Shown: positions 24,976-33,118 of the stretch, piece by piece
How the letters are laid out: each line of letters begins with the position of its first letter
Numbering within the stretch: position 1 is the stretch's first letter
The notes under the pieces: model-generated
Database searches by the model: none
Seen by the model: the letters and a program-made list of their open reading frames with translations, nothing else
Told to the model about the DNA's origin: nothing
Origin: Candidatus Acidianus copahuensis
GTDB lineage: Archaea; Thermoproteota; Thermoprotei_A; Sulfolobales; Sulfolobaceae
Assembly: GCF_000632495.1 (NCBI RefSeq)
Contig: NZ_JFZT01000016.1
Coordinates: 1-62,881, forward strand
Reading direction: 5' to 3'
DNA length: 62,881 bases
Made by a program: the position numbers and the translations under genes

Positions 24976-26499
24976 TTATTTTGCCTTCTCTACGTTTGCA
25001 GTCTTGGATCCCATGATTCCAGGAGCTGAGGTTGAAAAAGAAGAAGGCAAACCTCCCTGTGTTACTGACCAAAACAGTGAAGTCTTTAATGGAAGTAAAG
25101 TAGACAGTATCGGAATGGCGAATATGAGGAAAGATGATGCCATAGCCACTGCAATATATGTCATGGAGTCCATAAATGGGAGAAACTTGACTGGATATGC
25201 CATCCATCTTCTTATAAAACCAATATATCCAGCGTAGCTCATGTCATAACCTAAAGCTAGAGCAGAGGAAGTCCACATAACTAGTCCTCCAATTAAGAGA
25301 CCTCTAGCTAATTCAGAGAAATCTAGTCCTGCCATCTTGGATCTTAGCATGTCAAGCAAAATTGCCGTAAACCCTACGAGAATTATAGTCCATATCATCA
25401 AGTGGAAGTGACCTACGACGTAGTAAGTGTTGTGGACTATAACGTTCAACGGGTTTATTGGCAATATTAGCGCTTGTAAACCAGCTAATATGAACCCAAT
25501 TAGAGCAATTACTGCAGCAAGCCCAACTGGATCCTTCCATTTATATCCCTTTCCAGTCATGATCGTTAATCCAAGGTTTAGTACAGTTAATCCAGATCCA
25601 GCTGCAAGTATTAGCGTCGTAGGAGTTATGAAAGCTCTTATATAGACAGGCAAAGGCCAAGTCTGAAGGTGATGAATCCACGCAATCGTACCGAAAGTGA
25701 AGAGTAAGGCGATGTTCCATCTAGCCCATCTTTCGCTAAACAGCGATCTGCCAGAAAACTTCGGTATAAGGTAATATAAACCGCCGAATACAGGAAACGG
25801 AACATAGTAAACAACTGGATGCCCATAAAACCAGAATAGGACTACCCAAGTCAATGGATTTACTGGTACCCTAGCCCAGAAGTAAAGTGAATACCACAAA
25901 GAACATGCCATAAGAGCTGTTATTGTTAACGGCATAAACATCCCTGAAAACGCCATGGTATAAGAAGCGAATATAGGTATTTTCTCGTTCTTAGGTCTAC
26001 TCTTGTATGCATCTGCAAACATCGTATAACCGGCTATCATTACTCCAAGACATATCAAAGCTATCATGAAGTAAGCTACGCCGATCATTGCTCCTTTATA
26101 TACTAACCAACTACCTTGTTGTAGGGCTAATGGAGGATACATATACCATCCCGTCAATGGGCCTCCAGCTTGTTCAACTATTAATGGAAGGTTTATCATC
26201 CAAAACGCTAACGTGACCAGCTTCTTATGAAATATATTCATCTTACCTACATGGAGCGAATATGCGAATATTGCTAACGCTAGATCAGGTACTATAACAA
26301 ATATTCCAGCTTGTCCGTGAAAGGTTACTAAAAAATAGTAAAGAGATCCTGGATCATAATTAGGTCCAGGAGTTATATGGGGAGTTAGCAATATTGTTCT
26401 AAACCAGAGAGCAGCTAATCCCATTGCTAATAACCAGGACAATGCTCCTGCTGTAAAAAGAAAAGCAATTCCTAATTCGGATTTAGGATATATTTTCAT
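24976..26499 (-). CDS. heme-copper oxidase subunit I, stand-alone (SoxB/DoxB-like)
   Basis: 507 residues, about twelve membrane helices. All metal ligands are present: the low-spin heme histidine in TFHGQAGIF, the CuB histidine-tyrosine pair in FYGHPVVYYVPFP, the CuB histidines in WIHHLQTWP, and the two heme histidines in YYVVGHFHLM. It is clearly paralogous to SoxB encoded at 43034-44677, with shared stretches through helices VI-X. Unlike soxB it has no subunit II, cytochrome b or Rieske gene beside it. It may take subunits from elsewhere, as the DoxB oxidase of Acidianus does, or be an alternative oxidase expressed under other conditions (inference). Probably reduces O2 to water with proton pumping. 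Confidence 0.92.
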   Translation of the reverse strand: MKIYPKSELGIAFLFTAGALSWLLAMGLAALWFRTILLTPHITPGPNYDPGSLYYFLVTFHGQAGIFVIVPDLALAIFAYSLHVGKMNIFHKKLVTLAFWMINLPLIVEQAGGPLTGWYMYPPLALQQGSWLVYKGAMIGVAYFMIALICLGVMIAGYTMFADAYKSRPKNEKIPIFASYTMAFSGMFMPLTITALMACSLWYSLYFWARVPVNPLTWVVLFWFYGHPVVYYVPFPVFGGLYYLIPKFSGRSLFSERWARWNIALLFTFGTIAWIHHLQTWPLPVYIRAFITPTTLILAAGSGLTVLNLGLTIMTGKGYKWKDPVGLAAVIALIGFILAGLQALILPINPLNVIVHNTYYVVGHFHLMIWTIILVGFTAILLDMLRSKMAGLDFSELARGLLIGGLVMWTSSALALGYDMSYAGYIGFIRRWMAYPVKFLPFMDSMTYIAVAMASSFLIFAIPILSTLLPLKTSLFWSVTQGGLPSSFSTSAPGIMGSKTANVEKAK

Positions 26500-26731
26500 T
26501 TCGCTTCTATTAAAAAAATTAGTAGTAACTTGAAATACTTTTCTTTTTTTAAGTTTTCTTTATTCACGTTAAGCATTGTTAAAGTAAATAGAGTTAGTCT
26601 TTTTAAAATAGTAAAAAAGATAGTTAATAGAACCTAGTTTAAAGATAATTAAAGGATAAAAATCAAGATAAAATATAATAGCTTATTTTTTATGTTAGAC
26701 CAAAAATTTTTAACTTATATCTAAAGGACAT

Positions 26732-26772
26732 CTGACCTCCTCCCCACCTTAAAAGGCGAGGCTTTCGGTTGT
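26732..26772 (-). repeat. IS605-type hairpin end A2 (solo)
   Basis: Reverse complement reads ACAACCGAAAGCC, then CCTCGCCTT-TT-AAGGTGGGG as a stem, then GAGGAGGTCAG. It faces hairpin A3 at 27116 in inverted orientation, so together they frame about 420 bp. Confidence 0.75.
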
Positions 26773-26848
26773 AATTCTTAACATAATATACCAAGATTTT
26801 CCTATCAGATTTTATAACTGGATTTCCCACTCTTCTTCCTCAGTTAGT

Positions 26849-26980
26849 GGTTTGGGCTTTATCGACATTTATTACCCTATATCCCTTGAGATTCACCACG
26901 TTCCGAACAAAGATCGTCACGATCCATTAGCGAGATAACCCTTCTCATATCCTTGAAAGTCATTCATCTCTCAAGGATCT
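26849..26980 (-). repeat. degenerate copy B3 of the 335-bp repeat
   Basis: Aligns with the first 130 bases of B1 (from GTTTGGGCTTT onward), and on the minus strand retains the peptide NVVNLKGYRVINVDKAQT, comparable to NVVKPKGFMDM...NVRKAQT in B1/B2. The remainder of the repeat has been replaced up to a terminal fragment at 27361. The rest of this 946-bp gap (26500-27445) shows only these relics and two hairpins. Confidence 0.55.
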
Positions 26981-27115
26981 ATTAATTTCGTCTTGAACTC
27001 TAGTTTTGGACGCTTTTACACAAACTATTTATCTCCTTTTCGTTGACTCTTCTTTGCTTTTACCAATCTTCTAATCCTTTTTCGTAAGATTAAGTAGAAG
27101 TCTATAAATTCCTTT

Positions 27116-27156
27116 ACAACTGAAAGCCTCGCTCTTTAGGGCGGGGAGGAGGTTAG
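27116..27156 (+). repeat. IS605-type hairpin end A3 (solo)
   Basis: ACAACTGAAAGCC, stem CCTCGCTC-TTTA-GGGCGGGG, then GAGGAGGTTAG. One of the best matches to the family consensus in the window, without any adjoining tnpB or tnpA gene. Confidence 0.78.
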
Positions 27157-27360
27157 TTTTGTCATTTATTCGGAATGCGCAAACCTAACAATCTCTCTTT
27201 CTGGTAAGCGGGAGATAACGTTTTGTCCTTAACCAGTGCTTATTTAATTACGAAGACTTCCTTTATCAATCTCTTGAGTTCCTCTCACTGAACAACTCTA
27301 CTCGCATTTGCTACCCAATAATACTTGATTCCTAAAAAATTTTAAAAAAAAAAACGTAAT

Positions 27361-27402
27361 ATGTATAGAATTTTCACGGTCTAAGTGAAACTGTTAACTA
27401 CA
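27361..27402 (-). repeat. terminal fragment of the B repeat
   Basis: The run ATGTATAGAATTTTCACGG and TCTAAGTGAAACTG corresponds to the end of B1 at 11453-11490. It is probably the far end of copy B3, separated from it by inserted sequence that includes hairpin A3. Confidence 0.5.
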
Positions 27403-27445
27403 GTCTAACCTCGAGATTTTTAAAAGAAAAACTCATGGTATTTAA

Positions 27446-28309
27446 TTAGTCGATCTTCTGTATCTCTTCCCAGAACTCATCAACTTCGTTTTGTAATTTC
27501 TTTACTTCTTCTGAGGTCATTTTAGAGAATCTGCCCTGAAGTTTTAAGTATTCTAAAACAGGTTTTCTCTTAGACTTATCTATCAACGTCTTACTTAGAC
27601 TTGTAAGCCTGAATTTTCCTTTCTCTATCTCATATAAAGGCCAGATGCCCGTCTCAACTGCAAGCTTGGCTATCCTTATCGTTAAACTTGAATCAAATCT
27701 CCAACCAGGTGGACATGGAGAAAGCAAATGAATATAACGAAATCCTTGAATTTCCTTTGCCTTCTTAACCTTAGCTTGATAGTCAAATATGTAAGCTATT
27801 GAGGCAGTGGCAACATATGGTACCCCGTGTTCCGCAACTATTTGTGGTATTGGTTTCTTCCTTTCCCTTTTACCTTCTGGAGTTGTAGTAGTCCATGCAC
27901 CATACGGAGTTAAGCCTGATCTTTGAACTCCAGTGTTCATGTAAGCCTCGTTATCGTAACATAAGTACATAATATCTTCGTTTCTCTCTGCTGCCCCACT
28001 TAAGGAAGCCAAACCTATATCTCCAGTCCCACCATCTCCTGCCCACACAACAACTGTCGCATCTTCCTTTTTAGAATTCAGGGCAGCTTTTATTCCTGAG
28101 GCTATAGCTGGTGCTGCAGCAAACGCGCTATGTACTACAGGAACGCTTGAGGGCATACCATTGGTATCTCCCATTATAACGCTAGTGCAAGATGCTGGCA
28201 CTACTAAAACAGTTTTTTGTCCGGTAACTTCTAACAAAGCGTCAATTTCTCTAGGTATAGGACATCCTGGACATGCTGCGTTTCCTCTCATTAGCATCAT
28301 AATAACCAC
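27446..28309 (-). CDS. porB: pyruvate (2-oxoacid):ferredoxin oxidoreductase, beta subunit
   Basis: 287 residues. The thiamine diphosphate/Mg motif is WAGDGGTGDIGLASL...CYDNEAYMNTG (GDG followed by the Asn-containing end). Cysteines for the [4Fe-4S] cluster occur early in CPGCPIPRE and later in SPCPPGW. It is the last gene of the four-gene operon gamma-delta-alpha-beta and overlaps the alpha gene by 13 bases. The complex interconverts pyruvate and acetyl-CoA plus CO2 with ferredoxin. In autotrophic Sulfolobales it can act as pyruvate synthase, linking the acetyl-CoA of the 3HP/4HB cycle to central metabolism. Other 2-oxoacids remain possible substrates. Confidence 0.92.
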   Translation of the reverse strand: MVIMMLMRGNAACPGCPIPREIDALLEVTGQKTVLVVPASCTSVIMGDTNGMPSSVPVVHSAFAAAPAIASGIKAALNSKKEDATVVVWAGDGGTGDIGLASLSGAAERNEDIMYLCYDNEAYMNTGVQRSGLTPYGAWTTTTPEGKRERKKPIPQIVAEHGVPYVATASIAYIFDYQAKVKKAKEIQGFRYIHLLSPCPPGWRFDSSLTIRIAKLAVETGIWPLYEIEKGKFRLTSLSKTLIDKSKRKPVLEYLKLQGRFSKMTSEEVKKLQNEVDEFWEEIQKID

Positions 28310-29451
28310 CTCTCATCCTCTAGCTGGTTCAAGGCAAGATCATCTAATACCTTTTCCATGTGAAGTGGTCTGACATCTTTTCCTCCCAAACCTGCTATTA
28401 CGCTATGTATTGGAACGTCTAAACCATAAGAGGCTGATTTTACTTCGTTAGCTAATACTCCTCCAGAACCATAAGATACTGATCTATCAAATACAACTAC
28501 ACCTCTACTTTTTCCTACAATCTGCTTAACTTCGTCTTTGGGGAAAGGTCTAAACGTCCTAACTTTCAAAAGGCCAGCCCTTATTCCTTTTTCTCTCTCC
28601 TTCTGTACAGCAACCCTCGCATCACCGGACCAAGCGCCCATAGATACAATAATGTATTCTGCATCATCACACATATAGCAGTCTATAAGCCCGTATTTTC
28701 TACCAGTTATATCCTCATAATCTCTTTCAACTTCTGTAATTACTTCTCTAGATCTTTCCATTGAACGCTGAGCTTCGTAACGATAATAAATGTAATCCTC
28801 TGGAGATGCTACCTGTCCTATTCCTAGTGGGTCTGAAAAGTCTATCAAATTAAAATCTCTAGGGGGTATAAAGGCGTCTACTACATTGTCGGGTAGTAGC
28901 TCTACCTTTTCTAAGGTATGGGTTAAGATAAATCCATCAAAGCCCATCATAACTGGAAGTAAAACTCTCTTATCCTCTGAGATCTTGAAGGCTTGAATAG
29001 TTAAATCGTAAGCTTCTTGGACGTTTTCGGCCATTAGCTGTATCCATATAGCGTCTCTTTTACTTACAAAATCATGATGATCATCTAAAATAGACCAAGG
29101 AGATGCTATAGCCCTAGTTGCTACAGCAGCTACTATTGGTACTCTCTGACCTCCTGCCCAATAAATCATCTCAGTCATGTATAGAAGTCCTTGAGAGGCA
29201 GTTGCAGTGAATACTCTAGATCCGGCTAACGCTGCTCCGTAAACCGCAGCTAAAGCTGAATGCTCACTTTCGACCCTTATCATCTTGGCCTTTAGTTCTC
29301 CGCTCTCCACGTACTCGGAAAGCTTTTCTAACATTGTTGTCTGAGGAGTTATAGGATATACTGCTAGAACTTGAGGTTTTGCTTGCTTTACAGCGTAAGC
29401 AACTGCGTGATTACCGACTAGGCCTTTTATAACTTTTGACTCAACTTGCAT
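28297..29451 (-). CDS. porA: pyruvate (2-oxoacid):ferredoxin oxidoreductase, alpha subunit
   Basis: 384 residues, the normal alpha-subunit length for the four-subunit type. GNHAVAYAVKQAKPQVLAVY followed by PITPQTTMLEKLSEY is the typical opening of domain I, and RVESEHSALAAVYGAALAGS is the conserved glutamate-containing motif contacting the thiamine ring. The C-terminal third contains GVVVFDRSVSYGSGG of domain II. It is placed between the ferredoxin-like delta gene (start of alpha directly abuts its stop) and the beta gene. Confidence 0.93.
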   Translation of the reverse strand: MQVESKVIKGLVGNHAVAYAVKQAKPQVLAVYPITPQTTMLEKLSEYVESGELKAKMIRVESEHSALAAVYGAALAGSRVFTATASQGLLYMTEMIYWAGGQRVPIVAAVATRAIASPWSILDDHHDFVSKRDAIWIQLMAENVQEAYDLTIQAFKISEDKRVLLPVMMGFDGFILTHTLEKVELLPDNVVDAFIPPRDFNLIDFSDPLGIGQVASPEDYIYYRYEAQRSMERSREVITEVERDYEDITGRKYGLIDCYMCDDAEYIIVSMGAWSGDARVAVQKEREKGIRAGLLKVRTFRPFPKDEVKQIVGKSRGVVVFDRSVSYGSGGVLANEVKSASYGLDVPIHSVIAGLGGKDVRPLHMEKVLDDLALNQLEDERWLL

Positions 29452-29718
29452 TTACTTCACCTCTCTTACCATCTCTATTGCTTTAGTTGGACAAACATCA
29501 GCACATACACCACAACCCTTACAGAAGTCATAATCAATTTTAGGATAAAGATCCTGTTGTAGGTCAATGGAATTTTCGACACAGTAAAAGTAACACAGCC
29601 TACACTTAGTACATGCATCGTAATGAATTACAGGTTTTGTAATCCTCCAACTTCCTGTAAAGCCAGAAGATCCTATCTTTGGCCTAGCTATTGGTATACC
29701 TTCTTGAACATTAACCAA
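29452..29718 (-). CDS. porD: pyruvate:ferredoxin oxidoreductase, delta subunit (2x[4Fe-4S] ferredoxin)
   Basis: 88 residues. Two classical cluster motifs are present: CTKCRLCYFYC with a following Cys replaced by Val-Glu, and CKGCGVCADVCP. In the first motif the expected CP is CV, which is tolerated in these subunits. It passes electrons from the catalytic alpha-beta core to external ferredoxin. It overlaps the gamma gene by eight bases and abuts the alpha gene. Confidence 0.93.
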   Translation of the reverse strand: MVNVQEGIPIARPKIGSSGFTGSWRITKPVIHYDACTKCRLCYFYCVENSIDLQQDLYPKIDYDFCKGCGVCADVCPTKAIEMVREVK

Positions 29719-30253
29719 CTAAACTCACCTCTTTATATCCCATTTCTACCGCCTCCGCGTTGATCTCTCCTAGCTTTCCCGGGAACTCCTCTTTTACAGC
29801 GTCTTCTATTGCGTTCACGTCAACTATCCTAGAAACCTTTACCATGGCTCCAAGCATTGCTGTGTTTACAACGCTCCAACCACCTATTGTTAATCCGATA
29901 GACATAGCTATCGCTGTGGCGTCAAGAAAGTATGTATTTTTCCAATAGCTCTTTGGCGAATTGGAATTAATAACAAGTATACCGTCGTTCTTTATCCCTT
30001 CAAGAGGTCTAAGTATTTCCATTAAAGATGGATCAAATACTGCGACCATATCCGGATTGTAAACCCTCCTATGTAAAGGGATTGGGGAGTCTGAGACTCT
30101 AACTTCACTGCTTACTGGTGCCCCTCTTCTCTCTCCGCCAAAAAAAGGGACAGATTGAGCAAAAAGTCCTTCGATAATTGCTCCTTTAGCGAGAAGTTCT
30201 CCAGCAGTTACTACTCCTTGTCCTCCTCTTCCTTTAAGTGAAATCTCCAGCAT
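29711..30253 (-). CDS. porG: pyruvate:ferredoxin oxidoreductase, gamma subunit
   Basis: 180 residues starting MLEISLKGRGGQGVVTAGELLA, the signature of the gamma (domain III) subunit, with FFGGERRGAPVSSEVRVSD about 40 residues in. First gene of the por operon; the promoter lies in the AT-rich stretch before 30300. The gene order gamma-delta-alpha-beta is that of archaeal four-subunit enzymes. Confidence 0.93.
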   Translation of the reverse strand: MLEISLKGRGGQGVVTAGELLAKGAIIEGLFAQSVPFFGGERRGAPVSSEVRVSDSPIPLHRRVYNPDMVAVFDPSLMEILRPLEGIKNDGILVINSNSPKSYWKNTYFLDATAIAMSIGLTIGGWSVVNTAMLGAMVKVSRIVDVNAIEDAVKEEFPGKLGEINAEAVEMGYKEVSLVG

Positions 30254-30579
30254 TAAGACTTTCTTCTATCTGAAAATTATTAGACTATTATAGATATACG
30301 GAACGATATATAAATTAACCCGGTTAATAATTAAGACTTCTTCCCAAGGTATGATTTTTCCTTTTTAGGAGAGAAGTTCATCTCTGTCTAGAATAATGCG
30401 TTAGGATCCATTCAGAGTGGGATTAACGTAAAGTTTTTAGGCCTTAAGTTCTAGCCCGTGGCAACCTGTTATATCTTCCTTAGACTTGATGTGGGAAGGT
30501 TAGTTGGTTTCACTACCTTCTAGCCTCATTCCCAGTGTGATGTGCTGTTTGTCCCTATAGGGTACTCCTAGATTGTTTA
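30254..30579. other. gap upstream of porG, no clear gene
   Basis: About 325 bp. The first 60 bases are AT-rich and hold the probable porG promoter (reading left). Beyond that the composition is less AT-rich, with an imperfect inverted repeat near 30498-30535 (GGGAAGGTTAG facing CTAGCCTCATTCCC). No coding frame is supported. Confidence 0.35.
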
Positions 30580-30753
30580 GTGTGTTTCGAAGTATCCTCT
30601 AGGGGCAAATGGGCTTTAATAAACAATAGGGTAGCCTCAGGGATACTCCTAATATTAGCCTCGTTCATATCATTACCAGTATTCTTTGGGGCCTTTAGAA
30701 TAGGATTTGTATTAATGCTAATAGGAGAAATAATAGCTCTAACTAAAACTTAA
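30580..30753 (+). CDS. possible small membrane protein (57 aa)
   Basis: From a GTG at 30580 the frame gives a short Cys-containing N-terminus (VCFEVSSRGKWALI), then two closely spaced hydrophobic stretches (RVASGILLILASFISLPVFF and IGFVLMLIGEIIAL), ending ALTKT. The frame is open upstream to 30541 with two further cysteine pairs (CAVC, CLVC) but no start. This could be the remains of a zinc-ribbon/membrane protein. Too short for certainty. Confidence 0.35.
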   Translation: MCFEVSSRGKWALINNRVASGILLILASFISLPVFFGAFRIGFVLMLIGEIIALTKT

Positions 30754-30869
30754 ATTAATAGAAAGAGATTTTTAATTTGTATTATTAATTACAGTTTGAT
30801 GATATAATCTATATGTTATTGTATAGCCTAGTGCTCAAGGATTATTTATTCTACACAGCAGAAAAGGAA

Positions 30870-30916
30870 AAAATCATGAAATGTATAGAAATGCCCTGAT
30901 TTATGTGAAACTGCTT
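30870..30916 (-). repeat. terminal fragment of the B repeat
   Basis: The run AAATCATGAAATGTATAGAA followed by ATGCCCTGATTTATGTGAAACTGCT matches the end of repeat B1 (11448-11490). It stands alone, about 80 bases before the vapBC promoter. Confidence 0.55.
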
Positions 30917-30995
30917 CCGTCTGTATATGTTCAATTATGCTCGATTAACTGTTTAAGGTACTAAACCCTAGGATTCACAACACTTTCAGAATATG

Positions 30996-31028
30996 GTAGA
31001 AAAGTATAATAAGTAGAAAAGTATACTT
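30996..31028 (+). promoter_or_regulatory. vapBC promoter with 13-bp direct repeat and palindrome
   Basis: GTAGAAAAGTATA occurs at 30996-31008 and again at 31013-31025, 17 bases apart. The second copy runs into the perfect palindrome AAGTATACTT (31019-31028), seven bases before the vapB ATG. Such repeated or palindromic sites next to the start are typical operators for autorepression by VapB/VapBC complexes. Confidence 0.5.
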
Positions 31029-31035
31029 TATTTAT

Positions 31036-31317
31036 ATGAAGACTACTGTAAAAATTGATGAATATTCAAAACAAAAGTTGGAGAAACTGAGGTCTAAACT
31101 TTTGCTAGAAAGAGATATAAAGCTCTCACTTGAGGAACTTCAGACGTTGATGATAGATTTTGTAAGCATCAATGAGGAGAGTTTTGTTGAATTTATAAAA
31201 GGAGGGAAAAACAGAAATTATGATACGTTCCTTTCTTTAATATCCAATTGGGGAATTGACACCTCAAAGGAAGATATAGATGAGGTTGTTTACAACGAGG
31301 GATATGGCAATCCTTGA
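31036..31317 (+). CDS. VapB-like antitoxin
   Basis: 93 residues. MKTTVKIDEYSKQKLEKLRS is a ribbon-helix-helix/AbrB-like DNA-binding start common among crenarchaeal VapB antitoxins, followed by helices and an acidic C-terminus (DTSKEDIDEVVYNEGYGNP) suited to wrap the toxin. The next gene starts inside its 3' end, the usual coupling of antitoxin and toxin. It would neutralise the PIN toxin and repress its own promoter. Confidence 0.78.
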   Translation: MKTTVKIDEYSKQKLEKLRSKLLLERDIKLSLEELQTLMIDFVSINEESFVEFIKGGKNRNYDTFLSLISNWGIDTSKEDIDEVVYNEGYGNP

Positions 31318-31687
31318 CACAAGTTTTCTAATAGCCTTCCTCAATTCAAGGGATTCAAGACATGAAGAAGCATTAAAACTGTTTAATGAAATAAAGGAAA
31401 AGAAGCTTGTGATAACAGATTATATTTTAGACGAATTCCTTACCTATATTAGAAAAGTTGTCCCTTGGCTCGCAGTAGATCTAGGGGGAAAAGTCATGGA
31501 GATTTTTGACATATTAAAGATAAATGAAGATGATATAAAAAATGGCTGGGATATATTCAAGAAGTATGATAAATTAAGCTTTACTGATAGCGTTACTGTT
31601 AGCGTAATGAAAAGATTAAAAATTAAGAGAATAATAACATTTGATTCCCAATTGGAAATTGCTTCAAAAAGCGAAATAAAAGGATAA
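31304..31687 (+). CDS. VapC-type PIN-domain toxin
   Basis: 127 residues from the ATG at 31304 (MAILDTSFLIAFLNSRD), eight codons inside a longer frame. PIN acidic residues: Asp in ILDTSFL, Glu in YILDEFLTY, Asp in LSFTDSVTVS and Asp in ITFDSQLE, all four positions filled. It is a Mg-dependent RNase that cuts tRNA or rRNA when the antitoxin is lost. The overlap of 14 bases with vapB confirms a two-gene module. Confidence 0.85.
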   Translation: MAILDTSFLIAFLNSRDSRHEEALKLFNEIKEKKLVITDYILDEFLTYIRKVVPWLAVDLGGKVMEIFDILKINEDDIKNGWDIFKKYDKLSFTDSVTVSVMKRLKIKRIITFDSQLEIASKSEIKG

Positions 31688-31773
31688 ATAAACACAATGT
31701 GTCTGTAAATAATGATAAAAATCCTTAAACCGTTTTCATTTACCACAAATAAGTAATTAACCATGATTAAATG

Positions 31774-31813
31774 ACAACAGATCAAGCCTCGCTCTTTAGA
31801 GCTGGTTCGAGTT
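31774..31813 (+). repeat. IS605-type hairpin end A4 (degenerate)
   Basis: ACAACAGATCAAGCCTCGCT with the loop CTTTAGAG, then a diverged right arm GCTGGTTCGAG. It lies 32 bases before a relic of a tnpB start, in the same spatial relation as hairpin and tnpB at 58832 and 61410. Confidence 0.6.
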
Positions 31814-31844
31814 TTTAAACTCTGAGATAGAACAATATTTCATA

Positions 31845-32180
31845 ATGTCCTCTGATGAAGGGGTACTAACCAGGACTGTAATCCTTAAGGTTAGCCCAGA
31901 GGAGGACATCAACTTCTCTAAATGGAAGTCTCTATTTGCTATAGTACACTAAAATATTTTCAGTAAAGTCTAGAATGCAGTTGTGTTAATCTCAACCAAA
32001 AGGAACCATGTCTATGAAAAATTAATGCGGGCTTTAAAGTAACTTCTTTACAATCTCAAAAGTCTAAAAAGTAGTAATTAAGAGAGAAGCCACAGGTAAA
32101 AGAAAAGGTTAGAGCATTTCATCTCAAAGTAAGTCTAACAATGATGCAATAATAAGCTGATAAATATTTGGAGTAAACTT
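31845..32180 (+). pseudogene. tnpB (OrfB) N-terminal relic
   Basis: ATG at 31845 opens MSSDEGVLTRTVILKVSPEE, a good match to the first strand of IS605-type TnpB (LTRTV.LK.SPE), but the frame stops after 35 codons. Short matching pieces follow in other frames for perhaps 200 bases, and nothing of the RuvC or zinc-ribbon parts is left. Together with hairpin A4 it marks the left end of a decayed element. Confidence 0.55.
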
Positions 32181-32225
32181 AAGTCTTAATTTATTATATA
32201 AAAAATTTTTAAAAATAAATTTATC

Positions 32226-32555
32226 TTACTCTGATAGCGCCTTAAACACTTCGTCAAAACTAGCTTCTCCTAACTTCACAAAAACTCCGTAATTTCCCAT
32301 AACGCACACAGCGTAATCCCCTGCTGCCACTGCCCATCCATGAAATGGTGTCCACTTCATTCCGGATATTTTGGAAAATGCCTCTGCCTGAACTGTTCCC
32401 ATTAGAGTATTAGCTGCGACCATTTTTGCTACCATATCAGCCATTTCCTTAGACATTTGCCCTTTATATTCGACTAGAGTTCCGTCATTCTTGTACTCTC
32501 CAGCTACTATCACTCCCTTTACTTTCATTAGTTTTTCCAACTTTTGTGAAGACAT
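32226..32555 (-). CDS. DUF2173 family protein (roadblock/LC7-like)
   Basis: 109 residues from MSSQKLEKLMKVKGVIVAGE; the frame is open ten codons further but that part (MIICIYNRYK) is not family sequence. Family signatures are LVEYKGQMSKEMADMV, MGTVQAEAFSKISGMKWTPF followed by HGWAVAAGD, and VMGNYGVFVKLGEA. Proteins of this family are common in Sulfolobales and methanotroph-like archaea; a roadblock/longin-like fold and a protein-interaction role are assumed, but the function is unknown. Single gene, divergent from the small gene at 32847. Confidence 0.8.
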   Translation of the reverse strand: MSSQKLEKLMKVKGVIVAGEYKNDGTLVEYKGQMSKEMADMVAKMVAANTLMGTVQAEAFSKISGMKWTPFHGWAVAAGDYAVCVMGNYGVFVKLGEASFDEVFKALSE

Positions 32556-32846
32556 TTTATATCTATTATATATACAGATAATCATATATATAAGATTTAT
32601 GAGTAAACAATGTTTATTTCATATATTTAATGATAAAATATATTTCAATCAGCAAAGCTTCTAGTAAGAACTTTTATACTAACTTTAACACTCTTTACCA
32701 TAGAATATATAGAAAAATTTTTAAATAGATTTCTTTTTATTAAAAATTATGTAAAATAGACTTTGTAACACGTCATGGAATTTGTATGATGTAATATTGG
32801 TTATCAAGATTTTTACCTTAAAAGAGTTAAGAGGGAATATAGTATT

Positions 32847-33050
32847 ATGGACCTATTAGTTCCAGTACCAAACTTAAGCAAAATACTTTTCGTTAATTAT
32901 GATGGAAATCCAGTATATGACTTCACTTCTAATGTAATGGGAAAGCAGGTTAAATTAAGTCTTAAAGGTATAGTCCCAAAGAAAGGAAAGCATGTAGTTG
33001 AAGTAGTCACTAGTAAAGGTGAATATTTAAAGTTAGAAGCACAAATCTAA
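32847..33050 (+). CDS. small conserved-looking protein, unknown (67 aa)
   Basis: Beta-rich protein MDLLVPVPNLSKILFVNYDG with a basic C-terminal half (VPKKGKHVVEVVTSKGEY). It could be a small barrel-like domain. It has its own AT-rich promoter and a T-run after the stop, which supports a real gene. No family recognised. Confidence 0.6.
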   Translation: MDLLVPVPNLSKILFVNYDGNPVYDFTSNVMGKQVKLSLKGIVPKKGKHVVEVVTSKGEYLKLEAQI

Positions 33051-33054
33051 ATTC

Positions 33055-33115
33055 ATTTTTTTAAAAAAGAAAGAATTAAAGGGAAAAAAAGAAAGAAAGA
33101 AAAAAATTACCTCTT
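33055..33115. terminator. T-tracts between convergent genes
   Basis: On the + strand TTTTTTT at 33056-33062 follows the small gene. On the minus strand a long pyrimidine run (complement of AAAAAAAGAAAGAAAGAAAA) follows the citrate synthase stop. Each gene of the convergent pair thus has its own U-rich termination tract. Confidence 0.5.
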
Positions 33116-33118
33116 AAC

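Noticed and set aside
25004..25826. Several frames overlapping the heme-copper oxidase gene
   Set aside because: All are in other frames of a gene with complete metal-ligand motifs.
31795..31815. GGTTCGAG, resembling a tRNA T-loop
   Set aside because: No acceptor stem, D-arm or anticodon arm around it; it is the degenerate arm of hairpin A4.
32140..32172. ATGATGC-N9-CTGA, half of a C/D box pattern
   Set aside because: Only one box pair, no C'/D' set, and it lies in a decayed tnpB relic.
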